From Streptomyces bicolor (lineage in GTDB: Bacteria; Actinomycetota; Actinomycetes; Streptomycetales; Streptomycetaceae), in the NCBI RefSeq assembly GCF_000719285.1, contig NZ_JOFS01000013.1:110264-174263 (forward strand): a DNA stretch of 64,000 bases, given 5' to 3'. A program made the translations under genes and the position numbers. The first letter of the stretch is position 1; every line of letters starts with the position of its first letter. The notes beneath the pieces were generated by a model that saw nothing but the letters and a program-made list of their open reading frames with translations, was not told the DNA's origin and searched no databases. Below, piece after piece: positions 1-7,572 of the stretch.

Positions 1-277
1 AGAGCGTCGCGAACTGGTGGTGGTACGTCGGAAGGTTGTCCTCGGTCAGCAGGTTCACCTTGAGGGCGATGGCGGTCAGTTCGCCGACCGGGGACTGCTC
101 CGGGGACCACGGCTCACCGCCGGGCAGGCTGTCGAAATCACGGCCGCGGCTCCACGGAACATACTCGTGCGGAAACCATTCCCGGGTTGCCGAAAGGTGC
201 CGGTTGAGCTCCTTCTCGACGACCTCCTGAAGCTCCCATAAGATGCGGGAATCCCCTGCGGAATCAACGGAATTCAT
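1..277 (-). CDS. Acyl-ACP desaturase (FA_desaturase_2 family), N-terminal part, cut by window edge
   Basis: The reverse strand from 277 reads an open frame to the window edge. It begins MNSVDSAGDSRILWELQEVV and continues with EKELNRHL, EWFPHEYVPWSRGRDF and EDNLPTYHHQF. This is the N-terminal signature of soluble di-iron acyl-ACP desaturases, including the first Glu ligand region and the EDNLPTYH motif. Such enzymes introduce a cis double bond into ACP-bound acyl chains. About 92 codons are visible, so the later EENRH/DExRH iron ligands lie outside the window. Codon 13 is TTA (239-241), rare in Streptomyces and read by the bldA tRNA. The gene is divergent from the cysteine decarboxylase gene and plausibly modifies the lipid tail made by this cluster. 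Start chosen at the first ATG of the conserved frame. Confidence 0.85.
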   Translation of the reverse strand, partial: MNSVDSAGDSRILWELQEVVEKELNRHLSATREWFPHEYVPWSRGRDFDSLPGGEPWSPEQSPVGELTAIALKVNLLTEDNLPTYHHQFATL

Positions 278-518
278 CGGTGACCGGTCTCATTCCTGAC
301 ATGTGCTGAACGGATTCATCTGGCCCGGTGCACTCGAACGTTAGGCAGGTCGGCGCGCAAACGGCAAGCCGTCTCCCGGTCTTCGGCGACAAATCATAGA
401 AAGGTTGGCGACGGGTAGTTCCAAAGGTGACGCCGGAGTCATGCGTGCGATGGATCCGGGGATTATGGGGCTTTCGATGGAATGGGGCGGAAGAAAACAG
501 GAAGCCCTGAGGAGTGAC

Positions 519-1166
519 ATGGCCGCAGAACCGGAAAAGAGCCGCGCCGGCACCGCGAAGGCGGGTCCCCCCGCCATCGACCTGCCGCGCTCACGGCTGC
601 TGCTCGTGGGCTGTGGAGCGTTCGGTGTCACGGCGCTGCCGAGCTGGGCGGTGCTGATGAGGATGTGGTACGGCTGGCACATCCGGGCCTGTCTCACCCA
701 TGCCGCGTCCCAGTTGGTGTCCTCCCAGGCCCTGGCCGCCGCCACGCAGGCGCCGGTCGAGGGCCCTGACTGGGACACCGCCCGCGGGGTGACACCGCAC
801 CAGGAACTGGCGGAGTGGGCCGACCTCGTGATCGTCGCTCCGGCCACCACCAACTTCGTCGCCAAGTGTGCGCTCGGCATGCCGGACAGCCTCGCGCTGA
901 GCGCCGTACTGGCCACGCGGGCGCCTGTGGTGCTGGCGCCCAGCATCCCGGAAGGCGCCTTCGAGCGGCCGTCCGTGCGGCGCAACCTGAGCCGGCTGGC
1001 GGAGGACGGCTTCCATGTGGCCCCCATGCAGCCGGGCGTCTCCGTCCACAAGGCGAAGGTCGGGGTGGCCGCCGGAATGCCGGACATCAACACCACGCTG
1101 CGTTTCGCGGCCGCCGTCCTGCGGCCCGAGGCGCCGGAGGGCGCGGACCCGTCCGTATCCGCCTAG
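519..1166 (+). CDS. LanD/MicD-type flavoprotein cysteine decarboxylase
   Basis: This 215-residue protein belongs to the homo-oligomeric flavin-containing Cys decarboxylase (HFCD) family. Visible features are a Rossmann-like start (SRLLLVGCGAFGV), GWHIRACLTHAASQLVSSQAL, the APATTNFVAKCALGMPDSLA stretch matching the PASANT motif of EpiD, and an APSIP...RRNLSRLAEDGF region equivalent to the substrate clamp. EpiD-like enzymes oxidatively decarboxylate a C-terminal peptide Cys to an enethiol, which becomes aminovinyl-Cys; in lipolanthines (MicD) it becomes the decarboxylated end of avionin. All three precursors here end in Cys, which fits. The ATG at 519 was chosen because GAGGAG lies 4 to 5 bases upstream; the frame stays open to 405 without another good ribosome site. 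The stop codon TAG is formed by the start of a MITE-like element. Confidence 0.85.
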   Translation: MAAEPEKSRAGTAKAGPPAIDLPRSRLLLVGCGAFGVTALPSWAVLMRMWYGWHIRACLTHAASQLVSSQALAAATQAPVEGPDWDTARGVTPHQELAEWADLVIVAPATTNFVAKCALGMPDSLALSAVLATRAPVVLAPSIPEGAFERPSVRRNLSRLAEDGFHVAPMQPGVSVHKAKVGVAAGMPDINTTLRFAAAVLRPEAPEGADPSVSA

Positions 1167-1269
1167 GGCCTGTCCGGCGGATCAGGCCGGCTGCACGAAA
1201 CGGCATCTCATCAGCGCAGATGGGCGTGCCAGGCCCCGCGACGCCGGCATGATCCGCCGGACAGGCCCT
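1165..1269. mobile_element. MITE-like element, 105 bp, perfect 20-bp terminal inverted repeats
   Basis: Positions 1165-1184 read AGGGCCTGTCCGGCGGATCA and 1250-1269 are its exact reverse complement. There is no coding capacity between them. About 47 bp of the right half, read on the minus strand, recur nearly unchanged at 26515-26561. A non-coding, terminally inverted, dispersed unit is what a miniature inverted-repeat transposable element looks like. No clear target-site duplication is visible. The element's first bases complete the TAG stop of the decarboxylase gene. Confidence 0.7.
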
Positions 1270-1552
1270 GCACCGGGACGAGGACTGGTGTGGACCGTGC
1301 AGAGGACGCCGGGCTCCGAGTCGATGGTCGGTCGGCTCGGAGCCCGGCGTCCAGGACACCCGCGCCCCGCCGGCCCCTTGCCGCGGGGCGCCGTCGGTGG
1401 TGGTCCGCAGAGGTACTCGTGCCGCCGGGTGATCGACAGGGGGTGTCAGCGCTGCGCGGCATGGACCGCAGGGTGACCGCCTCACCGGCCCCGGTCCGCG
1501 GGTGCCTGCCGCGCAGACGCCCGCGGACCGGACCGCGGCAACCTCCGCGGGT
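1270..1552. other. Non-coding gap between MITE and ACP gene
   Basis: Together with the MITE this makes a gene-free stretch of nearly 390 bases between convergent genes. The remainder is GC-rich with several short inverted repeats (for example around 1490-1550, CCGCGG-rich) that could terminate the decarboxylase and ACP transcripts. I see no supported gene. Confidence 0.4.
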
Positions 1553-1819
1553 TCAGCCGGACTTGTGCCGCTGGACGAAGGCGACGAGCGCCCCGACGGT
1601 GTGCAGCTGCGTGAACTCCTCGTCGGGGATGGCCACACCGAAGCGGTCCTCGATGGACACGCCGAACTCCACCATCAGCAGGGAGTCGACGTCGAGGTCG
1701 TCACGGAAGCGGGCCTCGGGCGTGATGTCCTCGGCGGGGATCTCGGCTATCTCCACGAGAAGGTCGGCGACGGCACCGAACAGCTCCTGGTCGAGGGCAT
1801 CGGCGGACTGAGTGGTCAT
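1553..1819 (-). CDS. Free-standing acyl carrier protein
   Basis: The 88-residue product has the length and fold signature of a type II acyl carrier protein. The phosphopantetheine site is in FRDDLDVDSLLMVEFGVSIE, with the modified Ser in DSL near residue 47. It would hold the growing or activated acyl chain as a thioester for the KS, FabG, FabI, dehydratase or desaturase encoded in the same cluster. The start is set at the ATG at 1819, which has GGGA six bases upstream; an in-frame ATG four codons earlier (1831) is possible but has a weaker ribosome site. The gene follows the LuxR-type regulator on the same strand after a gap of about 55 bases, probably in one transcript. Confidence 0.85.
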   Translation of the reverse strand: MTTQSADALDQELFGAVADLLVEIAEIPAEDITPEARFRDDLDVDSLLMVEFGVSIEDRFGVAIPDEEFTQLHTVGALVAFVQRHKSG

Positions 1820-1874
1820 GTTTGTTCCCATCTTTTCGTGCGTCGGTTTGGGCGCTGAGGGTTGTGCGGGGTGG

Positions 1875-2537
1875 TCAACTGGCCCGCTGTCTCACCCAGC
1901 TGTCACGAACGCTGAGTGCCGCCTCCACCCGGCTGCGCAGGCCGAGCTTCCCCAGGACGCGGCTGACATGCGTCTTGACCGTGTTCTCGGACACGGTCAA
2001 GAGGGCGGCGATCTCAAGATTGGAGAGGCCCTGGCTCACGTAGGCGAGTACCTGTTGCTCGCGTGGGGTCAGCACGCGGGCGAACCGGTCGTCCAACGTC
2101 ACCAGTTCCTCGGGCCCCAGGCTGGTCGCGGCGTTCACCAGGGCCCTGATGACGGTGGGATCCATGAAGCCCAGTCCGTCGGCGATGAGCCGGATGACGT
2201 GGATCAGCTGCTGTGCGTCGGTGTCCATCGGCAGGAAGCCGACGGCACCGGCGCTCAGCGACTGCAGGATCGCGCCGTCCACCTGGTTCGGTGTCAGCAC
2301 CAGGACGTCGGTGGTGCCGGGGTCGGCGATGGCTCTGATCACGTCCGGACTGCCGAGTCCCAGCCGGCCGCCGTCGATGATGGTGAGGTCCGGTCGCAGA
2401 CGTTGAGTGAGTTGCACTGCCTGACTGCCCGAGGAGGCCTCGGCGACGACGCTTATGTCGTCGTCGCTGTGCAGGATCCGGACAATGCCGGCTCTTGCGA
2501 GTCCTTCGGTGTGTGCCACCAGTATGCGAATGGTCAT
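1875..2537 (-). CDS. LuxR/NarL-family response-regulator-like transcription factor, atypical receiver
   Basis: The 220-residue protein has an N-terminal receiver-like domain (about 1-120) and a C-terminal LuxR helix-turn-helix (LTPREQQVLAYVSQGLSNLE then VSENTVKTHVSRVLGKLGL). The receiver begins MTIRILVAHTEG, so the acidic pair that normally binds Mg is missing. An Asp remains in TIIDGG, but the conserved Lys near GFLPMD appears replaced. This points to a phosphorylation-independent or ligand-sensing regulator. It is divergent from the lanthipeptide synthetase gene and is the only regulator in the visible cluster, so I infer pathway-specific control. The start ATG at 2537 is chosen by homology to other receivers; no strong ribosome site is visible, and a longer form from 2582 exists. 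Confidence 0.85.
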   Translation of the reverse strand: MTIRILVAHTEGLARAGIVRILHSDDDISVVAEASSGSQAVQLTQRLRPDLTIIDGGRLGLGSPDVIRAIADPGTTDVLVLTPNQVDGAILQSLSAGAVGFLPMDTDAQQLIHVIRLIADGLGFMDPTVIRALVNAATSLGPEELVTLDDRFARVLTPREQQVLAYVSQGLSNLEIAALLTVSENTVKTHVSRVLGKLGLRSRVEAALSVRDSWVRQRAS

Positions 2538-2823
2538 GTACTGAACTAACCCCCGAGTCGAAGGCACACCGTGAGCTCCCATGTGGGGTAGAGGGGTCCG
2601 GTGTGCCCATCTCTGATCATCACAACATGATCTTTCGGTGAAGGAATCCTCCTTTCGGGTGACCCGGAATGTAAACCTAAGAACTAGCCGACTTCACTGG
2701 CTGGAATGACGCGCTCGGACCCTCCTGAACTGCAGGCTATGTCTGCCTGGAAAACGGAGGCACCGGAACGCGGTTTCTGCCGCACAACCCGGGTTATGCG
2801 TCATGGACCTGTCAGGAGGCCAA
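2538..2823. promoter_or_regulatory. Divergent promoter region between regulator and lanthipeptide synthetase
   Basis: About 285 bases separate the two divergent start codons. The stretch is less GC-rich than its surroundings (for example around 2620-2700) and contains two near-identical short words, CTTTCGGTGA and CTTTCGGGTGA (about 2632-2662), and an AGCC/GGCT inverted pair near 2687-2703. These are candidate operator sites for the LuxR-type protein. Exact -10 and -35 boxes cannot be assigned. Confidence 0.35.
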
Positions 2824-5454
2824 GTGATCGAGCAGCGCCAGCTGTACGGCTGGGCAGACCTCGTCTTCTATGAGACGCCTGCTCAATGGGCTGCTGACCA
2901 GGGCCGATTCCCCGCGGCCGACCGCGAGGCGCCGGTCGGGTGGTCCCGCACCGGGCAGGACGTCTGGGTGTCCCTCAAACCGGACGGCGCCGAGCTTCCC
3001 GCGCAGGGCTGGAAAATTCACATCTCCGCGGTGACGGCCGACGCCGAGCGAATAGTGGACGTGGCATGGTCCTATTGTGTCGAGCGAGAAATACCCTTCA
3101 AATTCCTGCGCGACCGGCACCTGTTTCGGATGTACAACTCGAAGTACATGCCGCGGCAGGCGAGCGGGAAACTCGTCACCATTTACCCTGCCGACGACAA
3201 ACAGCTCGAGCGCACGCTCGAGGAGCTGGCGTCATTGCTCCAGGGCACCTCTGGACCTTACATCCTCAGTGATCTGCGATGGGGAGCAGGTCCGCTCCAT
3301 GTCCGGTACGGGGGATTTCGCCAGCGTTTCTGTACCGATGCCAAGGGTGACCGGGTTCTCGCCATCGAGGACGCCGACGGAACGCTGGTACCGGACGAAC
3401 GCCGCCCCGGGCACTACGCCCCACCGTGGGTGGAGATCCCCGACTTCCTGCGCCCTCATCTGGAGCGCCGCAGGTCCGGCGGAGGTGACTTCCCCTACCG
3501 GGTGCTGCGCGCCCTGCACTTCTCCAACGGCGGCGGTGTCTACCTCGCCGAGCGGCTGACGGACGGCCGGCAGGTCGTGCTCAAGGAGGCGCGCCCCGGG
3601 GCCGGCCTGGACATGTCCGGGCGGGACGCGGTCGAGCGGCTGGAGCGCGAGCGCTGGGCCCTCGAGCGACTGGCCAGCATACCCGGCATACCGCGGCTCT
3701 TCGACAGCTTCGAGGCCGACGGTCACCAGTTCCTCGCCATGGAGTACATGGCGGGCGACGTCCTCTGGCTGTGGCTGGCCACCTTCCACCCCATGGTCCA
3801 CTTCGGCACCGGGCGGGCGGAGGAGACCGCGTACACGGCCAAGGCGGTGGACGTGGCCCAGCGCCTCGAAGCGCTCCTCGCCGCCGTCCACGAGCGAGGC
3901 GTGGTCTTCGGTGACCTGCACCCGGGCAACGTGCTGATCACACCGGACGGCGAGCTGTCCCTCATCGACTTCGAGGCCGCGTTCGAGGCGTCCGAGGACT
4001 CCGCCCGCCCGGCGCTCGGCGCCCAGGGCTTCGTGGCACCCCCCGGCGTCACCGGCACCGCTGTGGACCGCTACGCCCTCGCCATGCTCAGGCTGTGGCT
4101 GTTCCTGCCGGTCAACCGCCTCTTCCCGCTGTCGCGGACCAAGCTGGCGGAGACCATCGACACCGTCGAGCGACGCTTCGCCGACCTGCCGGACGGGTTC
4201 GTCGCCCGGCTCCGCGAGGACACCGCCGTACCCGCTGGTCCCGGCACCGTCCCGGCCGCCTCACCCCTGCCCGCCGCCCTGGTGCGACGCCGCAGCGAGC
4301 TGCTCGACGCACCGCTGGATGTGGATCTCGACGCGCCCGACCCGGACTGGGACGCCGTCGGCACCTCACTGACCGAGGCCATCCTGCTCAGCGCGACACC
4401 GGAGCGGACGGACCGCCTGTTCCCGGGCGACGTCCAGCAGTTCCTGCACGACGGACTCAACCTCGCGCACGGCGCCGCCGGAGTGCTGTGGGCCCTGCAC
4501 GCCACCGGAGCAGGACGGTTCCCCGAGCACGAGCGCTGGCTCCTGGACGCCCTCGCCCGCGGGCCGGTCCTGCGGCGCGGCTTCTACAGCGGCCGGTACG
4601 GCATCGCCTACGTCCTGGACCAGCTCGGACATGCCGACGAGGCGGCCAAACTGCTCGCCGACGCCGGCGACCCCCCGCCCACCGTCGACGCCGGACTGTA
4701 CGGCGGTACAGCCGGAGAGGGTCTGACCCACCTGTACTTCGCCGACCGGTACGACGACGCCGGCCACCGGGAACAGGCCCGGCTCCGCGCCGCGCGCATC
4801 GAGCGCCTGCTGAACGAGCCCGGGCACCCCGCGGCTCCCACGGCCGCCCGCGCGGGACTGATGCACGGCTGGTCCGGCTGCGCGCTGTTCCTGCAGCGCA
4901 TGTACGAGGCCGACGGCGATCCGCGCCATCTCGACCTGGCCTTCCAGGCGCTGCACCGCGACCTGGACGTGTGCGTCACCCGGTCCAACGGCAGCGTGCA
5001 GGTGGCCGACCGCGGGATCCGCACGCTGGCGTACCTGGAGGTGGGCAGCGGCGGCATCGCCCTGGTGGCGGACGAACTGCTCGCCGCACGGCCCGACCCC
5101 GGCATCGAGGAGCTCCTGCCCGCCATCCGGCGTGCCTGCCAGACCGAGTATGTGGCCGAGCCGCACTTGCTCAACGGCCGCAGCGGGCTGATGGCGACCG
5201 CCGCACGGCTGGCCCACCGGGACCCCGGCACCGAGGCCCGGGACGCGGTGCGCCGCCACCTCAGGGCGCTCACCTGGCACAAGCTCGCCTACCGTGGCCG
5301 GCTCGCCTTCCCCGGCGACCAGTCGTACCGCCTCTCGATGGACCTGGCGACCGGGAACGCGGGAGTGCTCCTCGGCATCCGGGCCGCGGTGGACGGCACC
5401 GGCCCCTTCCTGCCCTTCTTCACTCCCCGCCCGGTGGCCGACGGGCCCGCGTAA
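2824..5454 (+). CDS. Class III lanthipeptide synthetase (LanKC), lipolanthine type
   Basis: The 876-residue protein has the three-part class III layout. Residues 1-220 match the phospho-Ser/Thr lyase part (GWKIHISAVTADAE, PFKFLRD, ASGKLVTIYP). Residues about 230-500 are a Ser/Thr kinase with Lys254 in VVLKEARPG, catalytic Asp364 in VVFGDLHPGNVLI and Asp382 in LIDFEAAFE. Residues about 545-876 are a LanC-like cyclase (NLAHGAAGVLWAL, MHGWSGCALFL, LNGRSGLMA) lacking the Cys-Cys-His zinc ligands of class I/II LanC, as usual for class III. It would phosphorylate and eliminate the precursor Ser residues and cyclise them with Cys to labionin- or avionin-type crosslinks. GTG at 2824 is preferred over ATG at 2803 because AGGAGG lies four bases upstream. 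Three precursor genes follow directly. Confidence 0.92.
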   Translation: MIEQRQLYGWADLVFYETPAQWAADQGRFPAADREAPVGWSRTGQDVWVSLKPDGAELPAQGWKIHISAVTADAERIVDVAWSYCVEREIPFKFLRDRHLFRMYNSKYMPRQASGKLVTIYPADDKQLERTLEELASLLQGTSGPYILSDLRWGAGPLHVRYGGFRQRFCTDAKGDRVLAIEDADGTLVPDERRPGHYAPPWVEIPDFLRPHLERRRSGGGDFPYRVLRALHFSNGGGVYLAERLTDGRQVVLKEARPGAGLDMSGRDAVERLERERWALERLASIPGIPRLFDSFEADGHQFLAMEYMAGDVLWLWLATFHPMVHFGTGRAEETAYTAKAVDVAQRLEALLAAVHERGVVFGDLHPGNVLITPDGELSLIDFEAAFEASEDSARPALGAQGFVAPPGVTGTAVDRYALAMLRLWLFLPVNRLFPLSRTKLAETIDTVERRFADLPDGFVARLREDTAVPAGPGTVPAASPLPAALVRRRSELLDAPLDVDLDAPDPDWDAVGTSLTEAILLSATPERTDRLFPGDVQQFLHDGLNLAHGAAGVLWALHATGAGRFPEHERWLLDALARGPVLRRGFYSGRYGIAYVLDQLGHADEAAKLLADAGDPPPTVDAGLYGGTAGEGLTHLYFADRYDDAGHREQARLRAARIERLLNEPGHPAAPTAARAGLMHGWSGCALFLQRMYEADGDPRHLDLAFQALHRDLDVCVTRSNGSVQVADRGIRTLAYLEVGSGGIALVADELLAARPDPGIEELLPAIRRACQTEYVAEPHLLNGRSGLMATAARLAHRDPGTEARDAVRRHLRALTWHKLAYRGRLAFPGDQSYRLSMDLATGNAGVLLGIRAAVDGTGPFLPFFTPRPVADGPA

Positions 5455-5535
5455 CGCGCCCCCGTCCGCCGACCGCCCCCAGACCTGCCGCGCCCGCCGG
5501 CTCGGCACCCATCGGCATGCGAAAGGAGGTGTGAC

Positions 5536-5628
5536 ATGACCGAGTCCGTTCTCGACCTTCAGGAGCTGGAGACCTCCGAGGAGGAGACCGCCCTGATGGC
5601 GGCCAGCGCGTCCAGCTGGAACTGCTGA
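5536..5628 (+). CDS. Lipolanthine-type precursor peptide 1
   Basis: A 30-codon gene whose product starts MTESVLDLQELETSEEETAL and ends MAASASSWNC. The leader LDLQELE resembles the ILxLQxLE recognition helix of class III lanthipeptide leaders. The C-terminal S24-x-x-S27-W-x-C30 has two Ser residues and a terminal Cys spaced for an avionin crosslink once the Cys is decarboxylated. A near-perfect Shine-Dalgarno (AAAGGAGGTG) sits six bases upstream. It lies 81 bases after the synthetase gene. The leader cleavage site, and so the first core residue, cannot be fixed from sequence; the MAA/S boundary region is the likely place. Confidence 0.9.
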   Translation: MTESVLDLQELETSEEETALMAASASSWNC

Positions 5629-5683
5629 GTCACCGCGGTGACCCACCGCAGGACCACGGCCCCCAGGAGGGAGGCGCAAGACC

Positions 5684-5776
5684 ATGACCGAGCCCGTTCT
5701 CGACCTTCAGGAGCTGGACACCTCTGACGAGGAGACCGCCCTGATGGCGGCCAGCGTCACCAGCTGGGAGTGCTGA
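5684..5776 (+). CDS. Lipolanthine-type precursor peptide 2 (variant core)
   Basis: A 30-codon gene starting MTEPVLDLQELDTSDEETAL and ending MAASVTSWEC. It keeps the leader helix and the S24, S27, Trp28 and Cys30 positions of its neighbours but changes the ring residues (V25, T26, E29 instead of A25, S26, N29). The conservation of exactly the crosslinking residues while the others vary is strong support that this is a real second precursor. GGAGGGAGG lies about eight bases upstream. Confidence 0.9.
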   Translation: MTEPVLDLQELDTSDEETALMAASVTSWEC

Positions 5777-5837
5777 GGCCGGCCGGGCCGCGACGCCCGG
5801 CCACGGACCACCGAGACCGCATGAGGAGGTGTGTGAC

Positions 5838-5930
5838 ATGACCGAGTCGATTCTCGACCTTCAGGAGCTGGAGACCTCCGAGGAGGAGACCGCCCTGATG
5901 GCGGCCAGCGCGTCCAGCTGGAACTGCTGA
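5838..5930 (+). CDS. Lipolanthine-type precursor peptide 3
   Basis: A 30-codon gene encoding a protein identical to precursor 1 except Ile for Val at residue 5. The nucleotide sequence differs from copy 1 at only two positions in 93, so it is a recent tandem duplication or has been kept uniform by gene conversion. Its C terminus is again SASSWNC. GAGGAGGTG lies six to seven bases upstream. A strong hairpin 27 bases after the stop closes the precursor array. Confidence 0.9.
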   Translation: MTESILDLQELETSEEETALMAASASSWNC

Positions 5931-5956
5931 ACGGCAGCTCACTAGCAGGACCGCGT

Positions 5957-5997
5957 GGGATGGCGTGAGCCGGCTGCACTTCGGCTCACGCCATCCC
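5957..5997 (+). terminator. Intrinsic hairpin between precursor array and downstream genes
   Basis: A perfect 16-bp stem (5957-5972 with 5982-5997) and a 9-base loop lie between precursor 3 and the first ANL gene. No T-run follows, so it may be a leaky terminator, an attenuator or an mRNA-stabilising 3' end. Any of these would raise precursor mRNA over that of the enzymes, as in other lanthipeptide operons. Confidence 0.75.
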
Positions 5998-6078
5998 GAC
6001 AGGCGGGATACCCACCCCACCCGTCAGCATCCCCGTCACCCGGCCACGTACCACCAGGAACCAGGAAGCGACAGCCCC

Positions 6079-7572
6079 ATGGCCACCACCAGGATCATCG
6101 ATCCCCTCGCGCCTCACGCAAGCCTCGACGCCGAGGCGTACGCGGCGGCCGTGGCGCGGGTTCTGCGCGACCGGGGCGTGCGCTCCGGCGACCGGGTCCT
6201 GGTCAAGGCCGGCAACTCCGCCCTGTACCCGGCACTGCTGTTCGCGCTGATCCACCTCGACACCTCGGTCGTCCTCCTCGACGGCCAGCAGACCCACCGG
6301 GCCACGGAGCGATTCGCCGCCCTGGCCCGGGCCCGTTACGCCGTCCTCGACGGCGCGGACCCGGCACCCACGGGCGTCACCGCCCTGTCGACGGCGGACC
6401 TGGCGGCCGACGCCGCCGCACACCTGCCCGCCGCCCCCGCGACGGCGCTGTCGGACAGCCGCTGGCGGGCGCGCGACGACGCCCTCGTCCTGTGGTCCTC
6501 CGGTTCCACGGGCGAGCCCAAGGGCATCGTCAAGCCGGGCCGGGCCGTCCTGGAGAACCTGGAGCGCACCCGCCGCCTGATGGACTACGGGCCGCAGGAC
6601 GTCTTCCTTCCGCTGCTGCCCTTCTCGCACCAGTACGGGCTGTCGCTGCTCCTGCTCGCCCGCATGGCCGGTGCCGATCTCCTGATCACCCCCTACACCC
6701 GTCTCGACCGGGCGCTTCGGCTCGGCGCCGAGCACGGGGCCACCGTCGTCGACGCCACCCCGGCCACCTACCTCAGCATGCTCAACCTCGACGACCGCCG
6801 GCCCGGGCTCCTCGCCGCACTGGACCGGGTCCGGCTGTGGTGCACCGGTGGCGCTCCGATGGACGGCGGCCTCGGGCGGCGCTTCGCGGCCACCGCCGGC
6901 GCGCCGCTGCTCGACGGCTACGGCAGCACGGAGGCCGGCAACGTCGCCTTCGCGACACCCGGCAACCCGGTCGGCTGCGGTCGGGTGCTGGACGGCATCG
7001 AGGTGCTCGTCACCGGCGAGGACGGCACCCCGCTGCCGCCCGGCGAGATCGGCGAGATCAGGCTCCGCACCCCCGATCTCATGGCCGGCTACATGACCAC
7101 GGCCGCAGCCCTCGACCCGCCCGCGGCCGGGCCGTACCGGACCGGCGACCTCGGTCACCTGGACGCGGCCGGCAACCTCTTCGTCCTGGGCCGCGCATCC
7201 GCCGTCCACCGGCTCGGCCACACCTTGTACCCCGAGGTACTGGAGCACCGCGCCGCGGCCTGCGGGCGCCCCGTGAAGATCATCCCGCTGGAGGACGCGC
7301 GGCGCGGGCACGAGCTGGTCTTCGTCGTCGCGGATCCCACGGGCGGGGACGCCCGGCACTGGCGGGAACGGATCTGCGCCCTTCTCGCCCCCTTCGAACA
7401 GCCCAACCACCTCCTGGTGGTGGACAGCTTCCCCGTCACCCACCGCGGCAAGGTCGACGTGCCCGCCCTGACCGCCCGCGTCGTCGGAACCCTGGAACAG
7501 CGGATCCGGGTGCCGGCGGCCCGTCCGGACCGGAACGAACGAAATGGAAGGTCCCATGTCACGCAACGCTGA
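6079..7572 (+). CDS. ANL-superfamily AMP-dependent acyl synthetase/ligase
   Basis: The 497-residue protein has the adenylation core motifs LWSSGSTGEPKGIVKPG (phosphate loop), FLPLLPFSHQYG, LDGYGSTEAGN, YRTGDLG and a C-terminal HRGKVDV supplying the catalytic Lys. It should activate a carboxylic acid as acyl-AMP and transfer it to CoA, an ACP or an amine; the substrate cannot be read from sequence. It sits between the precursor array and the KS gene and overlaps the KS start by 17 bases, so the two are translationally coupled and may act together on starter loading. The start ATG at 6079 is preceded by CAGGAAG; a longer open frame to 5965 would run into the hairpin and is not used. Confidence 0.85.
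   Translation: MATTRIIDPLAPHASLDAEAYAAAVARVLRDRGVRSGDRVLVKAGNSALYPALLFALIHLDTSVVLLDGQQTHRATERFAALARARYAVLDGADPAPTGVTALSTADLAADAAAHLPAAPATALSDSRWRARDDALVLWSSGSTGEPKGIVKPGRAVLENLERTRRLMDYGPQDVFLPLLPFSHQYGLSLLLLARMAGADLLITPYTRLDRALRLGAEHGATVVDATPATYLSMLNLDDRRPGLLAALDRVRLWCTGGAPMDGGLGRRFAATAGAPLLDGYGSTEAGNVAFATPGNPVGCGRVLDGIEVLVTGEDGTPLPPGEIGEIRLRTPDLMAGYMTTAAALDPPAAGPYRTGDLGHLDAAGNLFVLGRASAVHRLGHTLYPEVLEHRAAACGRPVKIIPLEDARRGHELVFVVADPTGGDARHWRERICALLAPFEQPNHLLVVDSFPVTHRGKVDVPALTARVVGTLEQRIRVPAARPDRNERNGRSHVTQR

Noticed and set aside
1502..1858. Plus-strand ORFs over the ACP gene
   Set aside because: The minus strand carries a clear DSL-type acyl carrier protein; the plus-strand frames have no similarity to known proteins.
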